6,650 nt of DNA from UBA2289 sp041677365 (lineage in GTDB: Bacteria > Bacillota_I > Bacilli_A > Izemoplasmatales > Hujiaoplasmataceae), in NCBI GenBank assembly GCA_041677365.1, contig JBAYQC010000080.1, forward strand, positions 1 to 6,650, written 5' to 3'. The translations under genes and the position numbers were made by a program. The notes below the pieces were generated by a model. It was not told the DNA's origin, searched no databases, and saw only the letters and a list, made by a program, of their open reading frames with translations. Within the stretch, counting starts at the first letter, position 1. Each line of letters opens with the position of its first letter. Shown here in pieces: positions 1 to 6,511 of this stretch.

Positions 1-1551
1 CAAAATCACAATGATTCGGTTTATAAAGATATATTTTTAAGTCATATCTATAACCCTAAACATGAAATTAGGAAACATGTCAATCTTACAATTGAATTCC
101 AACATGAAATCACCTTGACAGAAACCTATGACTTTATCGTAAATGACCGTGATGTCTACTGTTTACTACCGGTCGCAGCAAATGATTTTTTAAAACTTAA
201 ATATCGTGATGGTAAACACACATATCAAATATTCACTAAAAGTAACAGTGTATACAGATTAAGGAAAAACCCATCACAAAATAAGAGTTTTAATGATAAG
301 TTAGCTAAACTAAAATCGCCGTTTGAGGATGAAGGGAAAATTGTTTTTCTTTATGCTCTAAAGTACTATATTCTGAATAAAGTATATCCTGAGAAGAACT
401 ATCGTTTGCATTTTGTTTTATTAAACTCTGATTATCGATATGATGGAATCGCTTATACAGAAAAATTATATCATTTATTTGATTTTTCAAATATTGAATC
501 AATTAATGAAATGGTTGAAATAGCGCTGTTTAGAATGATTAATCACCTTGAGTTAAATGATTTTACTCCATGCAGATTAGTAAAAAAAGCTTGCCAAAAA
601 GGAAAGAACTCAGAATGTAAATTTGTTAACTTTTGTTATTCACATCTTCCGGAAAATACTTCTATTCTAAACTATTTTAATTCACACTATGGATTCAATG
701 AACCAAATAATGGTTCAAAGGTACATCATGACACATATGAGTTACTTAATGAAGGTTATGCATCTATGCAAGATTTACCGATATCTTGGCTTGAAAGCAA
801 GAATCATCTCATGCAAAGATACTGTGTGGATAATTCTAAGCTTTTCTTCCATAACCTAAAGATTGAGTCTGGTTTAAAACAATTAAAATATCCAATTTTT
901 TATCTTGACTTTGAAGCAATTCCACGGATTATCCCAAAGTATGCCGGTGAAGGCCCATATACTCAATCGGTTTTTCAATATTCGTTACATATAGAAAATA
1001 AACCAAATGAGTTAGATTCTCTTGAGAAGAATCACTATGAGTTCATCGCTAACCCCTGGAAGGATGAGAGAAGGGAATTACTTAAACAACTAATTCACCG
1101 ATTAAGACCTTACGATTCCTCAATTGTAGTTTATAACAAAACTTTTGAAAAAACTCGCCTAGAAGAACTTAAACATATCTATCCTGAGTTTAATAATGAT
1201 ATTGATAAAATTATCAATCGACTATTTGATTTAATGGATATTGTCAAGATGAACAAACCGCTTTACTCTCGTTTAGGCTACAAAGATGAAGACTTAGAGA
1301 CTTACAATCTATATCATCCTGATTTGGGCGGATCTTATTCTTTAAAAAAAGTTATTAAATTATTTGTGCCTAATGCCTATGATGATTTAGTTATTAATGA
1401 TGGGGTTAAAGCTTTTAAAGCCTACGATAAATTAACCAATATGAGTGAAACAGAAGTGAAAATAACTAAGGAAAATCTCTTGCGGTATTGTCGACAAGAT
1501 ACCTATTCTATGTATCAAATTATTCAAGGATTAAAAACCTTGATTGAATAA
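1..1551 (+). CDS. DUF2779-family putative nuclease, 5'-truncated by the window edge
   Basis: The frame is open from base 1 to TAA at 1549-1551, so about 516 C-terminal residues are visible. The TTG at 115 is not a believable start because coding continues upstream and no Shine-Dalgarno site precedes it. The C-terminal half matches the DUF2779 pattern: FYLDFEAIP (Asp 907-909, Glu 913-915), GPYTQSVFQYSLH, VVYNKTFEKTRLEEL (Asn 1135, Glu 1147), LGGSYSLKKV and YCRQD (Tyr 1486, Asp 1498). The D-x-E, N-x3-E and Y-x3-D motifs look like a DEDDy-type 3'-5' exonuclease (RNase H-like) core. Cysteines at 571, 592, 616 and 634 (C-x6-C-x7-C-x5-C) resemble the Fe-S site of Cas4/RecB-like nucleases fused to such domains. 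The usual PD-(D/E)XK residues are not obvious. Family membership is fairly sure; nuclease activity and substrate are inferred, and the biological role is unknown. No convincing terminator follows the gene, so readthrough into rpsO is possible. Confidence 0.85.
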   Translation, partial: QNHNDSVYKDIFLSHIYNPKHEIRKHVNLTIEFQHEITLTETYDFIVNDRDVYCLLPVAANDFLKLKYRDGKHTYQIFTKSNSVYRLRKNPSQNKSFNDKLAKLKSPFEDEGKIVFLYALKYYILNKVYPEKNYRLHFVLLNSDYRYDGIAYTEKLYHLFDFSNIESINEMVEIALFRMINHLELNDFTPCRLVKKACQKGKNSECKFVNFCYSHLPENTSILNYFNSHYGFNEPNNGSKVHHDTYELLNEGYASMQDLPISWLESKNHLMQRYCVDNSKLFFHNLKIESGLKQLKYPIFYLDFEAIPRIIPKYAGEGPYTQSVFQYSLHIENKPNELDSLEKNHYEFIANPWKDERRELLKQLIHRLRPYDSSIVVYNKTFEKTRLEELKHIYPEFNNDIDKIINRLFDLMDIVKMNKPLYSRLGYKDEDLETYNLYHPDLGGSYSLKKVIKLFVPNAYDDLVINDGVKAFKAYDKLTNMSETEVKITKENLLRYCRQDTYSMYQIIQGLKTLIE

Positions 1552-1573
1552 GAGCTATTAAGAATTATTTTTC

Positions 1574-1602
1574 TTGATAAACTTCTATCACTATGATATA
1601 AT
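1574..1602 (+). promoter_or_regulatory. rpsO promoter (extended -10)
   Basis: TTGATA at 1574-1579 (-35) and a perfect TATAAT at 1597-1602 (-10) are separated by exactly 17 bp. A TG at 1594-1595 gives the extended -10 form TGnTATAAT. The expected start is near 1609, which leaves a leader of about 77 nt before rpsO. The elements are read directly; use by the housekeeping sigma factor is inferred. Confidence 0.85.
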
Positions 1603-1610
1603 ATTTTTGC

Positions 1611-1659
1611 GCCTAAATCTGGAATTAGTGACACTCCGACGCTTTTTGCGGACTTAGGG
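1611..1659 (+). promoter_or_regulatory. Candidate S15 autoregulatory leader (three-way junction)
   Basis: The rpsO 5' leader can fold into a closing helix, 1612-1619 with 1651-1658 (eight positions, one mismatch), enclosing two hairpins. The first is anchored by 1621-1623 with 1635-1637, or alternatively 1627-1629 with 1633-1635. The second is CGC 1640-1642 with GCG 1648-1650 across a T5 loop; TCCG 1635-1638 with CGGA 1649-1652 is an alternative. S15 binds a three-way junction in 16S rRNA, and many bacterial rpsO leaders mimic that site so that S15 represses its own translation. The fold lies just before the Shine-Dalgarno site, as such a switch requires. The pairings are hand-drawn, some helices are short, and I cannot assign the structure to a named leader class. 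Confidence 0.5.
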
Positions 1660-1685
1660 AAGAAATTAATAAGGAGGAAATAATT

Positions 1686-1955
1686 ATGGCTTTAGCAAAA
1701 GACAGAATTAAAGAAATCGTTGCTGAATACCAACTTAAAGAAGGGGACACGGGTTCTCCAGAAGTACAAGTTGCGCTATTGACTGAAGAAATCAATGTTC
1801 TTAATGAACATTTGAAGATGCACAAGCACGATCATCATTCTCGCAGAGGATTGTTAATGAAAGTTGGTAAACGTAGAAGTTTACTAAACTATTTAAAATC
1901 AATCTCGCTTGAAAGATACGCTAATCTAATTAAAAAATTAGGATTAAGAAGATAA
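1686..1955 (+). CDS. rpsO: 30S ribosomal protein S15
   Basis: This encodes the 89-residue primary 16S rRNA-binding protein of the small-subunit platform. Length is exactly typical. The family signature is present: GDTGSPEVQVALLTEEI (residues 20-36), then LNEHLKMHKHDHHSRRGLL and VGKRRSLLNYL. Thr22, Gly23, Gln28, His42, Asp49 and Ser52 (counting Met as 1) correspond to the known contacts with the 16S three-way junction and its G-U/G-C motif. The ATG at 1686 is preceded by a strong Shine-Dalgarno AGGAGG (1672-1677) at 8-nt spacing. The gene has its own promoter (1574-1602), a structured leader that probably mediates feedback by S15, and its own terminator (1962-1990), so it forms a monocistronic unit ahead of pnp. 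Nothing about the protein is unusual. Confidence 0.98.
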   Translation: MALAKDRIKEIVAEYQLKEGDTGSPEVQVALLTEEINVLNEHLKMHKHDHHSRRGLLMKVGKRRSLLNYLKSISLERYANLIKKLGLRR

Positions 1956-1961
1956 GTAATA

Positions 1962-1998
1962 AGCACCCGATTATTCGGGTGCTATTTCTTTGATTTTA
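1962..1998 (+). terminator. Intrinsic terminator after rpsO
   Basis: A perfect 9-bp stem pairs 1962-1970 (AGCACCCGA) with 1975-1983 (TCGGGTGCT) around a TTAT loop. A T-rich but interrupted tail follows (ATTTCTTTGATTTT). The hairpin is GC-rich for this genome and starts 7 nt after the rpsO stop codon. The broken U-tract may allow some readthrough into pnp. Confidence 0.88.
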
Positions 1999-2027
1999 TT
2001 TAAAAAATCGATTTATTATGGTATAAT
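1999..2027 (+). promoter_or_regulatory. pnp promoter (extended -10)
   Basis: A perfect TATAAT at 2022-2027 is preceded by TG at 2019-2020 (TGnTATAAT). A weaker -35 element TTTAAA at 1999-2004 lies at 17-bp spacing. The expected start is near 2034. It sits directly after the rpsO terminator, so pnp can be transcribed independently of rpsO. Confidence 0.8.
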
Positions 2028-2038
2028 GATAAATCAGA

Positions 2039-2074
2039 ATGAGTTATTATGATTGGAATGAGGTAAATAAATGA
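2039..2074 (+). other. Possible 11-codon leader mini-ORF overlapping the pnp start
   Basis: ATG at 2039 opens MSYYDWNEVNK and stops at TGA 2072-2074, giving an ATGA overlap with the pnp ATG at 2071. The pnp Shine-Dalgarno site GAGG (2060-2063) lies inside it. With transcription predicted to start near 2034, the mini-ORF would be nearly leaderless and has no Shine-Dalgarno site of its own. It might couple translation into pnp, but an 11-codon frame can easily arise by chance. Confidence 0.2.
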
Positions 2075-4185
2075 AAAAAGTATTTAAAAAAGATTTTTAC
2101 GGAACTGAACTTATTGTTGAAGTAGGACAATTAGCTAAACAAGCCACTGGTGCTTGCTTAGTCAGATATGGTGAAACAGCCGTTCTTTCAGCTTCTGTTG
2201 TGGGAAGAGAACCAACTACACAAAATTTCTTTCCATTGATGGTTATCTATCAAGAAAAGTTATATTCTGCAGGTAAGATTCCTGGAGGTTTTTTAAGAAG
2301 AGAAGGACGTCCGACTGAACACGAAACTCTAATATCTAGAGCAATCGATAGACCACTTCGTCCATTGTTTGCAGATGGATTTAGAAATGAAGTTCAAGTT
2401 ATCAATACAGTATTGAGTGCTGATCCAAATAAAACCCCAGAAATGACTGCTATGTTCGGAGCTTCACTATCTTTAGGAATCGGCGGAGCGCCATTTAACG
2501 GTCCGATAGCTGGAGTCATGGTTGGATTAATCGATAATGAATTTGTTCTTAATCCAAACCCTGAACAAATGCTTGAATCTTCATTGGATTTAACAGTTGC
2601 TGGAACCAAAGATGCCATTAATATGGTGGAAGCCGGAGCTAAAGAAGTTGATGAAGATACTATTCTTGAAGCGTTGTTGTTTGCTCATGAAAAAATTAAG
2701 GAATTAGTCGCTTTTCAAGAGGAAATCATTGCTGAAGTTGGAAAAGAAAAAATCGAAGTTGAACTAATTGTTGCACCTGAAGATTTAGTAAAACGAGTTC
2801 ATGAGTTAGAGGCTGGAAGAATTACTAAAGCAGTATCAATTCACGAAAAATTAGAAAGACAAAATAAAATAGAAGATATCGAAAAAGAAATTTTGGATAC
2901 CTTGGAAGCAGAATACAAAGTCGCTTCTTTAGACAAAGAAGATATCAGAACTAATTTGAATTTTGCTAAAGATGTTTTAGAAGAAATCCAAGTCCTTGAA
3001 GTCAGAAGATTGATTACCGTTGATAAAATTAGACCTGATGGCAGAAAAACTGATGAGATTAGACCTTTGGAATCGGAAATAGACATCTTAGCTAGAACTC
3101 ATGGATCAGCTTTGTTCACTAGAGGTCAGACTCAAGCTTTAGCTACAGTTACTTTAGGAGCTTTAAGAGAAGCACAAATCATTGACGGTGTTAGCGTTGA
3201 AGATGGAAAAAGATTCATGTTACATTACAACTTCCCACAATTTTCAGTAGGATCTACTGGAAGATATGGTTTTGTTGGTAGAAGAGAAGTCGGACATGGT
3301 GCACTTGGTGAACGGGCTTTAGCTCAAGTTTTGCCTAATGAGGAAGAATTCCCTTATGCATTGAGAATCGTTTCTGAAGTGTTAGAATCTAATGGTAGTT
3401 CCTCACAAGCTACAATCTGTGCTGGTTCATTAGCTTTAATGGCTGCTGGAGTACCGATTAAAGCTCAAGTCGCAGGTATAGCAATGGGACTTGTTAAAGA
3501 AGAAGATAAATATACAATTCTTACCGATATTCAAGGCTTAGAAGACCATTTTGGTGATATGGACTTTAAAGTTTCAGGAACAAGAAAAGGTATCTGTTCA
3601 TTACAAATGGATATTAAGATTTCTGGAATCACTAAAGAAATCTTTAAAGAATCACTATCGCAAGCGAAAAAAGCCAGAATGGAAATACTTGACAATATGG
3701 ATTCTGTAATTGATAAACCAAGAAAAGATTTATCAAGATACGCTCCAAAAGTGAAATTGATGCAAGTTTCTCCAGACAAGATTCGTGACATAATCGGTGC
3801 TGGTGGAAAGACAATAACTTCAATTATCGAACAATGTAATGATGTGAAAATTGACATTGAACAAGATGGTAGAATCATCTTAATGCATGAAGAAACCTAT
3901 TTTATTGATAAAGCGATGAAATTAATTGAAGATATTATTCGTGAAGTAGAAGTAGGCGAAAAATATTTGGGTAAAGTTGTAAGAATTGAAAAATTTGGTG
4001 CGTTTATCGAATTATGGCCTGGACAAGACGGATTAGTTCACATTTCAAAACTTGATACTAAACATATTAAGAATGTTGAAGATGTTGTTAAGATTGGTGA
4101 TATGATTGAAGTTAAGGTCATTGGTGTTGATGATAAGGGTAGAGTTGATTTATCAAGAAAAGCTATTTTAGAAGAAATGAAATAA
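2071..4185 (+). CDS. pnp: Polyribonucleotide nucleotidyltransferase (PNPase)
   Basis: This is the phosphate-dependent 3'-5' exoribonuclease of cytoplasmic mRNA decay; it releases nucleoside diphosphates and can run in reverse to add tails. The 704 residues are family-typical. Domain order: first RNase PH-like core (about 10-140, with GGFLRREGRPTE at 72-83), helical linker (about 145-230), second, catalytic RNase PH core (about 320-550), KH (about 555-615, IGAGGK at 575-580) and S1 (about 628-698). Catalytic elements are intact: NGSSSQAT (phosphate-binding serines 443-445) and EDHFGDMDFKVSG with Asp492, Asp498 and Lys500 aligning to the metal-binding/catalytic residues of E. coli PNPase. The ATG at 2071 follows an in-frame TAA (2068-2070), which fixes the start, and has Shine-Dalgarno GAGG at 2060-2063 (7-nt spacing). 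It follows rpsO, a common order, but has its own promoter. No terminator follows; the rnpB promoter overlaps its 3' end. Confidence 0.98.
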   Translation: MKKVFKKDFYGTELIVEVGQLAKQATGACLVRYGETAVLSASVVGREPTTQNFFPLMVIYQEKLYSAGKIPGGFLRREGRPTEHETLISRAIDRPLRPLFADGFRNEVQVINTVLSADPNKTPEMTAMFGASLSLGIGGAPFNGPIAGVMVGLIDNEFVLNPNPEQMLESSLDLTVAGTKDAINMVEAGAKEVDEDTILEALLFAHEKIKELVAFQEEIIAEVGKEKIEVELIVAPEDLVKRVHELEAGRITKAVSIHEKLERQNKIEDIEKEILDTLEAEYKVASLDKEDIRTNLNFAKDVLEEIQVLEVRRLITVDKIRPDGRKTDEIRPLESEIDILARTHGSALFTRGQTQALATVTLGALREAQIIDGVSVEDGKRFMLHYNFPQFSVGSTGRYGFVGRREVGHGALGERALAQVLPNEEEFPYALRIVSEVLESNGSSSQATICAGSLALMAAGVPIKAQVAGIAMGLVKEEDKYTILTDIQGLEDHFGDMDFKVSGTRKGICSLQMDIKISGITKEIFKESLSQAKKARMEILDNMDSVIDKPRKDLSRYAPKVKLMQVSPDKIRDIIGAGGKTITSIIEQCNDVKIDIEQDGRIILMHEETYFIDKAMKLIEDIIREVEVGEKYLGKVVRIEKFGAFIELWPGQDGLVHISKLDTKHIKNVEDVVKIGDMIEVKVIGVDDKGRVDLSRKAILEEMK

Positions 4186-4194
4186 TGATATAAT
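4167..4194 (+). promoter_or_regulatory. rnpB promoter overlapping the pnp 3' end
   Basis: Extended -10 TGATATAAT at 4186-4194 (TATAAT 4189-4194) begins right after the pnp TAA (4183-4185). A -35 TTTAGA (4/6 match) at 4167-4172, with 16-bp spacing, lies within the last pnp codons. The predicted start near 4201 coincides with the first base of helix P1 of the RNase P RNA (4202), which supports the assignment. Confidence 0.75.
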
Positions 4195-4200
4195 AATCTT

Positions 4201-4560
4201 GTCAGATTATTTAGCAATCGAGCATATTTTAAGATATGTTAGGAAAGTCCATGCTAGCACAGGCTGAGATGCCTGTAGTGTTTGTGCTAAACGAAAAAAT
4301 AAGTTTAGGCACCTAAGTTTTTAGGTGACGGCGAAGAAAGGGATGTTAAAGGCCCGAGTATTCTTAAAGTGCCACAGTGACGAATCATATAGAATATATA
4401 TGAGTGAAACGGGTAAACCCCTCAAGCTAGAAACCCAAATTTTGGTAGGGGCACGGTTAACGCGATAAATGAATCGACTTAACTGACAGCTTCGGCTGTA
4501 GATAAATGATTGCTGGCTTTGATAAAAAGTCACAGAACATGGCTTACAAATAATCTGATT
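4201..4560 (+). ncRNA. rnpB: RNase P RNA, bacterial type B
   Basis: This is the catalytic RNA that removes 5' leaders from pre-tRNAs, acting with the RnpA protein. Conserved segments appear in order: AGGAAAGTCCATGCT (4241-4255), GCTGAGATGCC (from 4263), AAGTGCCACAGTGACGAA (4367-4384), GGTAAACCCCTC, AGAAACCC...GGTAGGGG (4429-4451, with the GGU at 4444-4446 that pairs with tRNA CCA) and ACATGGCTTACA (4537-4548). Helices seen: P1 4202-4212/4548-4558 (11 bp), P3 4221-4227/4234-4240, P8 4287-4292/4303-4308, P9 4310-4316/4321-4327, P12 4385-4391/4397-4403, P18 with a C(UUCG)G loop 4486-4499, and P19 4515-4520/4526-4531. The arrangement without P13/P14 and close likeness to the B. subtilis RNA indicate type B. 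At about 360 nt it is shorter than the roughly 400-nt Bacillus RNA, partly through a reduced P10.1 region. Helix names are by analogy with B. subtilis. Confidence 0.96.
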
Positions 4561-4565
4561 TTTCT

Positions 4566-4596
4566 AAGCATATAATGAATATTGTATGCTTTTTTT
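4566..4596 (+). terminator. Intrinsic terminator of rnpB
   Basis: An 11-bp stem, 4566-4576 with 4581-4591 (one T-G pair), closes a GAAT loop and runs into a seven-base T tract at 4590-4596. It begins eight bases after helix P1 ends, leaving a short 3' trailer to be trimmed from the RNase P RNA. A TATAAT (4571-4576) is embedded in the 5' arm. lepA starts only 20 bases after the T tract. Confidence 0.85.
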
Positions 4597-4616
4597 AAAA
4601 AAGGTAGGACAAATAT

Positions 4617-6443
4617 ATGAGTGAAAATGATTTAAAGAAACGTCAATCAAGAATTCGAAATTTTTCGATTATCGCCCATATTGATCATGGAAAATCAACG
4701 CTAGCAGATCGTATTTTAGAGATGACTCATTCTGTCGAACAAAGAGATATGAAGAATCAATTTCTAGATTCGATGGATTTGGAAAGAGAAAGAGGAATCA
4801 CAATCAAACTTAACTCGGTTGAGCTAAAGTATGATAGTCATGATGGAAATCAATACATCTTTCATCTTATAGATACCCCAGGTCACGTTGATTTTGCTTA
4901 TGAAGTATCAAGATCTTTAGCAGCCTGTGAGGGTGCAATTTTGGTCGTTGATGCTACTCAAGGAATTGAAGCCCAAACGTTGGCTAACGTTTATTTAGCC
5001 TTGGACAATGATCTGCAAATTATTCCTGTTATTAATAAAATAGATTTAGAAAGCGCTGATGTGGAAGGTGTTAAAAAAGAATTATCTGATACTATCGGAA
5101 TTGATCCTGAAGAGTGTATATTAGCATCTGCAAAAACAGGACAAGGGGTAGAAGATATTCTTGAAGCTATAGTTAAACGTATTCCCGCACCAACTGGTGA
5201 TATTGATAATCAATTAGAAGCTTTAGTTTTTGATTCGTTTTATGATAGTTATCGTGGGGTTATTCCTTTGGTAAGAGTCATGAACGGGACAATAAAAATT
5301 GGTGATGAAATTTTAATGATGGCTACTAAAGCCCGTTATGAAGTAATTGATTTAGGCGTTTATTTACCTAAGGAAATTAGTCGTGATTATCTAAACACTG
5401 GCGATGTTGGTTGGATATCTGCTTCAATTAAAGATATCGGTAAAATCCATGTTGGTGATACGATAACAAATGCTTTTAATCCAGCTAGTAAACCTCTACC
5501 TGGATATCGGAAACTAACACCTATGGTTTATTCTGGTGTTTATCCAGTAGAAGCAGATGATTATCAGGATTTGAAAGATGCTTTAGAGAAGATTAAACTT
5601 AGTGATGCTTCTTTAATCTATGAACCGGAGACATCAAATGCATTAGGGTTTGGCTTCCGGGTTGGGTTTTTAGGAATGTTACATATGGAAATCTTTCAAG
5701 AACGCTTAGAACGTGAATTTAATCAAAACTTAATAACTACTGCACCATCAGTAAATTACTTAGTTTATCTTGAATCAAACGAAGTTATTGAAATCGATAA
5801 TCCGGCATTAATGCCAAAGAATCAAATGATTAGAAAAATTGAAGAACCTTATGTTTATGCAACTATCATTACACCAAGTGATTATGTGGGTAATGTCATG
5901 GAACTTTGTCAATATAAACGGGGAATCTTTAAGGATATGAAATACATCACCGATGCTCGAGTAGAAATTTTCTATGAACTACCACTTTCAGAAATTGTCT
6001 ATAATTTTTTCAATCGTTTAAAGTCTTCAACCAAGGGTTATGCATCTTTAGATTATGAATTAATTGGCCATAGAGAGTCTAAATTAGTTAAAATCGATAT
6101 ACTATTAAATTCAGAACCAGTTGATGCCTTAGCTTTTTTAGTTCATGATGATTTTGCTAGACAAAGAGGTTTAAGGATATGTCAAAAATTGAAGGATTTA
6201 ATTCCTCGACAACTATTTGAAATTCCCGTACAAGCAGCTATCGGTTCGAAAGTAATTGCACGAACTAATATAAAAGCCTTGAGAAAAGATGTTCTAGCTA
6301 AATGTTATGGTGGCGATATCTCAAGAAAGAAGAAGCTCTTAGAAAAACAAAAACAAGGTAAAAAACGCATGAAAAGTGTTGGCTCTGTTGAGATCCCTCA
6401 AGAAGCATTCATGTCAGTTTTATCTTTGGATGATGATGAATAG
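4617..6443 (+). CDS. lepA: Elongation factor 4 (LepA), ribosome-associated GTPase
   Basis: EF4 is an EF-G-like translational GTPase linked to ribosome back-translocation and 30S assembly or initiation; its exact cellular role is debated. The 608-residue length is typical. All GTPase motifs are intact: G1 AHIDHGKST (20-28), G2 RGITI (59-63), G3 DTPGHVDF (86-93), G4 NKID (140-143) and G5 SAK (171-173). Domains II, III and V-like follow (roughly 195-490), then the LepA-specific C-terminal domain with KCYGGDISRKKKLLEKQKQGKKRMK and the end VEIPQEAFMSVL. The ATG at 4617 is the first after an in-frame TAG at 4605-4607, with Shine-Dalgarno-like AGG at 4606-4608 (8-nt spacing). No clear promoter of its own is visible: transcription may come from readthrough of the rnpB terminator or from the -10-like element inside it. 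The stop codon lies within its terminator. lepA followed by hemW is the usual Bacillota order. Confidence 0.98.
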   Translation: MSENDLKKRQSRIRNFSIIAHIDHGKSTLADRILEMTHSVEQRDMKNQFLDSMDLERERGITIKLNSVELKYDSHDGNQYIFHLIDTPGHVDFAYEVSRSLAACEGAILVVDATQGIEAQTLANVYLALDNDLQIIPVINKIDLESADVEGVKKELSDTIGIDPEECILASAKTGQGVEDILEAIVKRIPAPTGDIDNQLEALVFDSFYDSYRGVIPLVRVMNGTIKIGDEILMMATKARYEVIDLGVYLPKEISRDYLNTGDVGWISASIKDIGKIHVGDTITNAFNPASKPLPGYRKLTPMVYSGVYPVEADDYQDLKDALEKIKLSDASLIYEPETSNALGFGFRVGFLGMLHMEIFQERLEREFNQNLITTAPSVNYLVYLESNEVIEIDNPALMPKNQMIRKIEEPYVYATIITPSDYVGNVMELCQYKRGIFKDMKYITDARVEIFYELPLSEIVYNFFNRLKSSTKGYASLDYELIGHRESKLVKIDILLNSEPVDALAFLVHDDFARQRGLRICQKLKDLIPRQLFEIPVQAAIGSKVIARTNIKALRKDVLAKCYGGDISRKKKLLEKQKQGKKRMKSVGSVEIPQEAFMSVLSLDDDE

Positions 6444-6472
6444 TGCATTCATGCACTATTTTTTATTTTATT
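6439..6472 (+). terminator. Intrinsic terminator after lepA, containing its stop codon
   Basis: A perfect 9-bp stem, 6439-6447 (AATAGTGCA) with 6452-6460 (TGCACTATT), closes a TTCA loop and continues into a T-rich tract (TTTTTT at 6459-6464, then ATTTTATT). The lepA TAG stop (6441-6443) is part of the 5' arm, so a terminating ribosome would cover the hairpin. Confidence 0.88.
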
Positions 6473-6511
6473 AAGCTCGATATTGTGCTAAACGCTTTTA
6501 CTTTTTTATTG

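Noticed and set aside
115..117. TTG as the start codon of the first gene
   Set aside because: The frame is open to base 1, the upstream residues read like continuing protein, and there is no Shine-Dalgarno site; the gene is cut by the window edge.
305..502. Minus-strand ORF of 65 codons inside the DUF2779 gene
   Set aside because: It is a shadow of a well-supported coding frame, with no recognisable product or ribosome binding site.
1560..1575. Short AAGAA/TTCTT hairpin after the DUF2779 gene
   Set aside because: It has only 5 AT-rich base pairs, no T tract follows, and it overlaps the rpsO -35 element, so it is not a credible terminator.
1625..1825. Minus-strand ORF over the rpsO leader and gene
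   Set aside because: It is antisense to S15 and to a structured leader, with no support as a protein.
2394..3878. Three minus-strand ORFs (2394-2618, 2841-3086, 3531-3878) within pnp
   Set aside because: All are antisense shadows of a clearly conserved PNPase frame.
4321..4533. Minus-strand ORF of 70 codons in the pnp-lepA gap
   Set aside because: It lies wholly within the RNase P RNA gene; the conservation there is of RNA structure.
4571..4576. TATAAT as a confident lepA promoter
   Set aside because: There is no acceptable -35 at 15-19 bp, no TGn extension, and it forms one arm of the terminator hairpin. It is kept only as a low-interest possibility.
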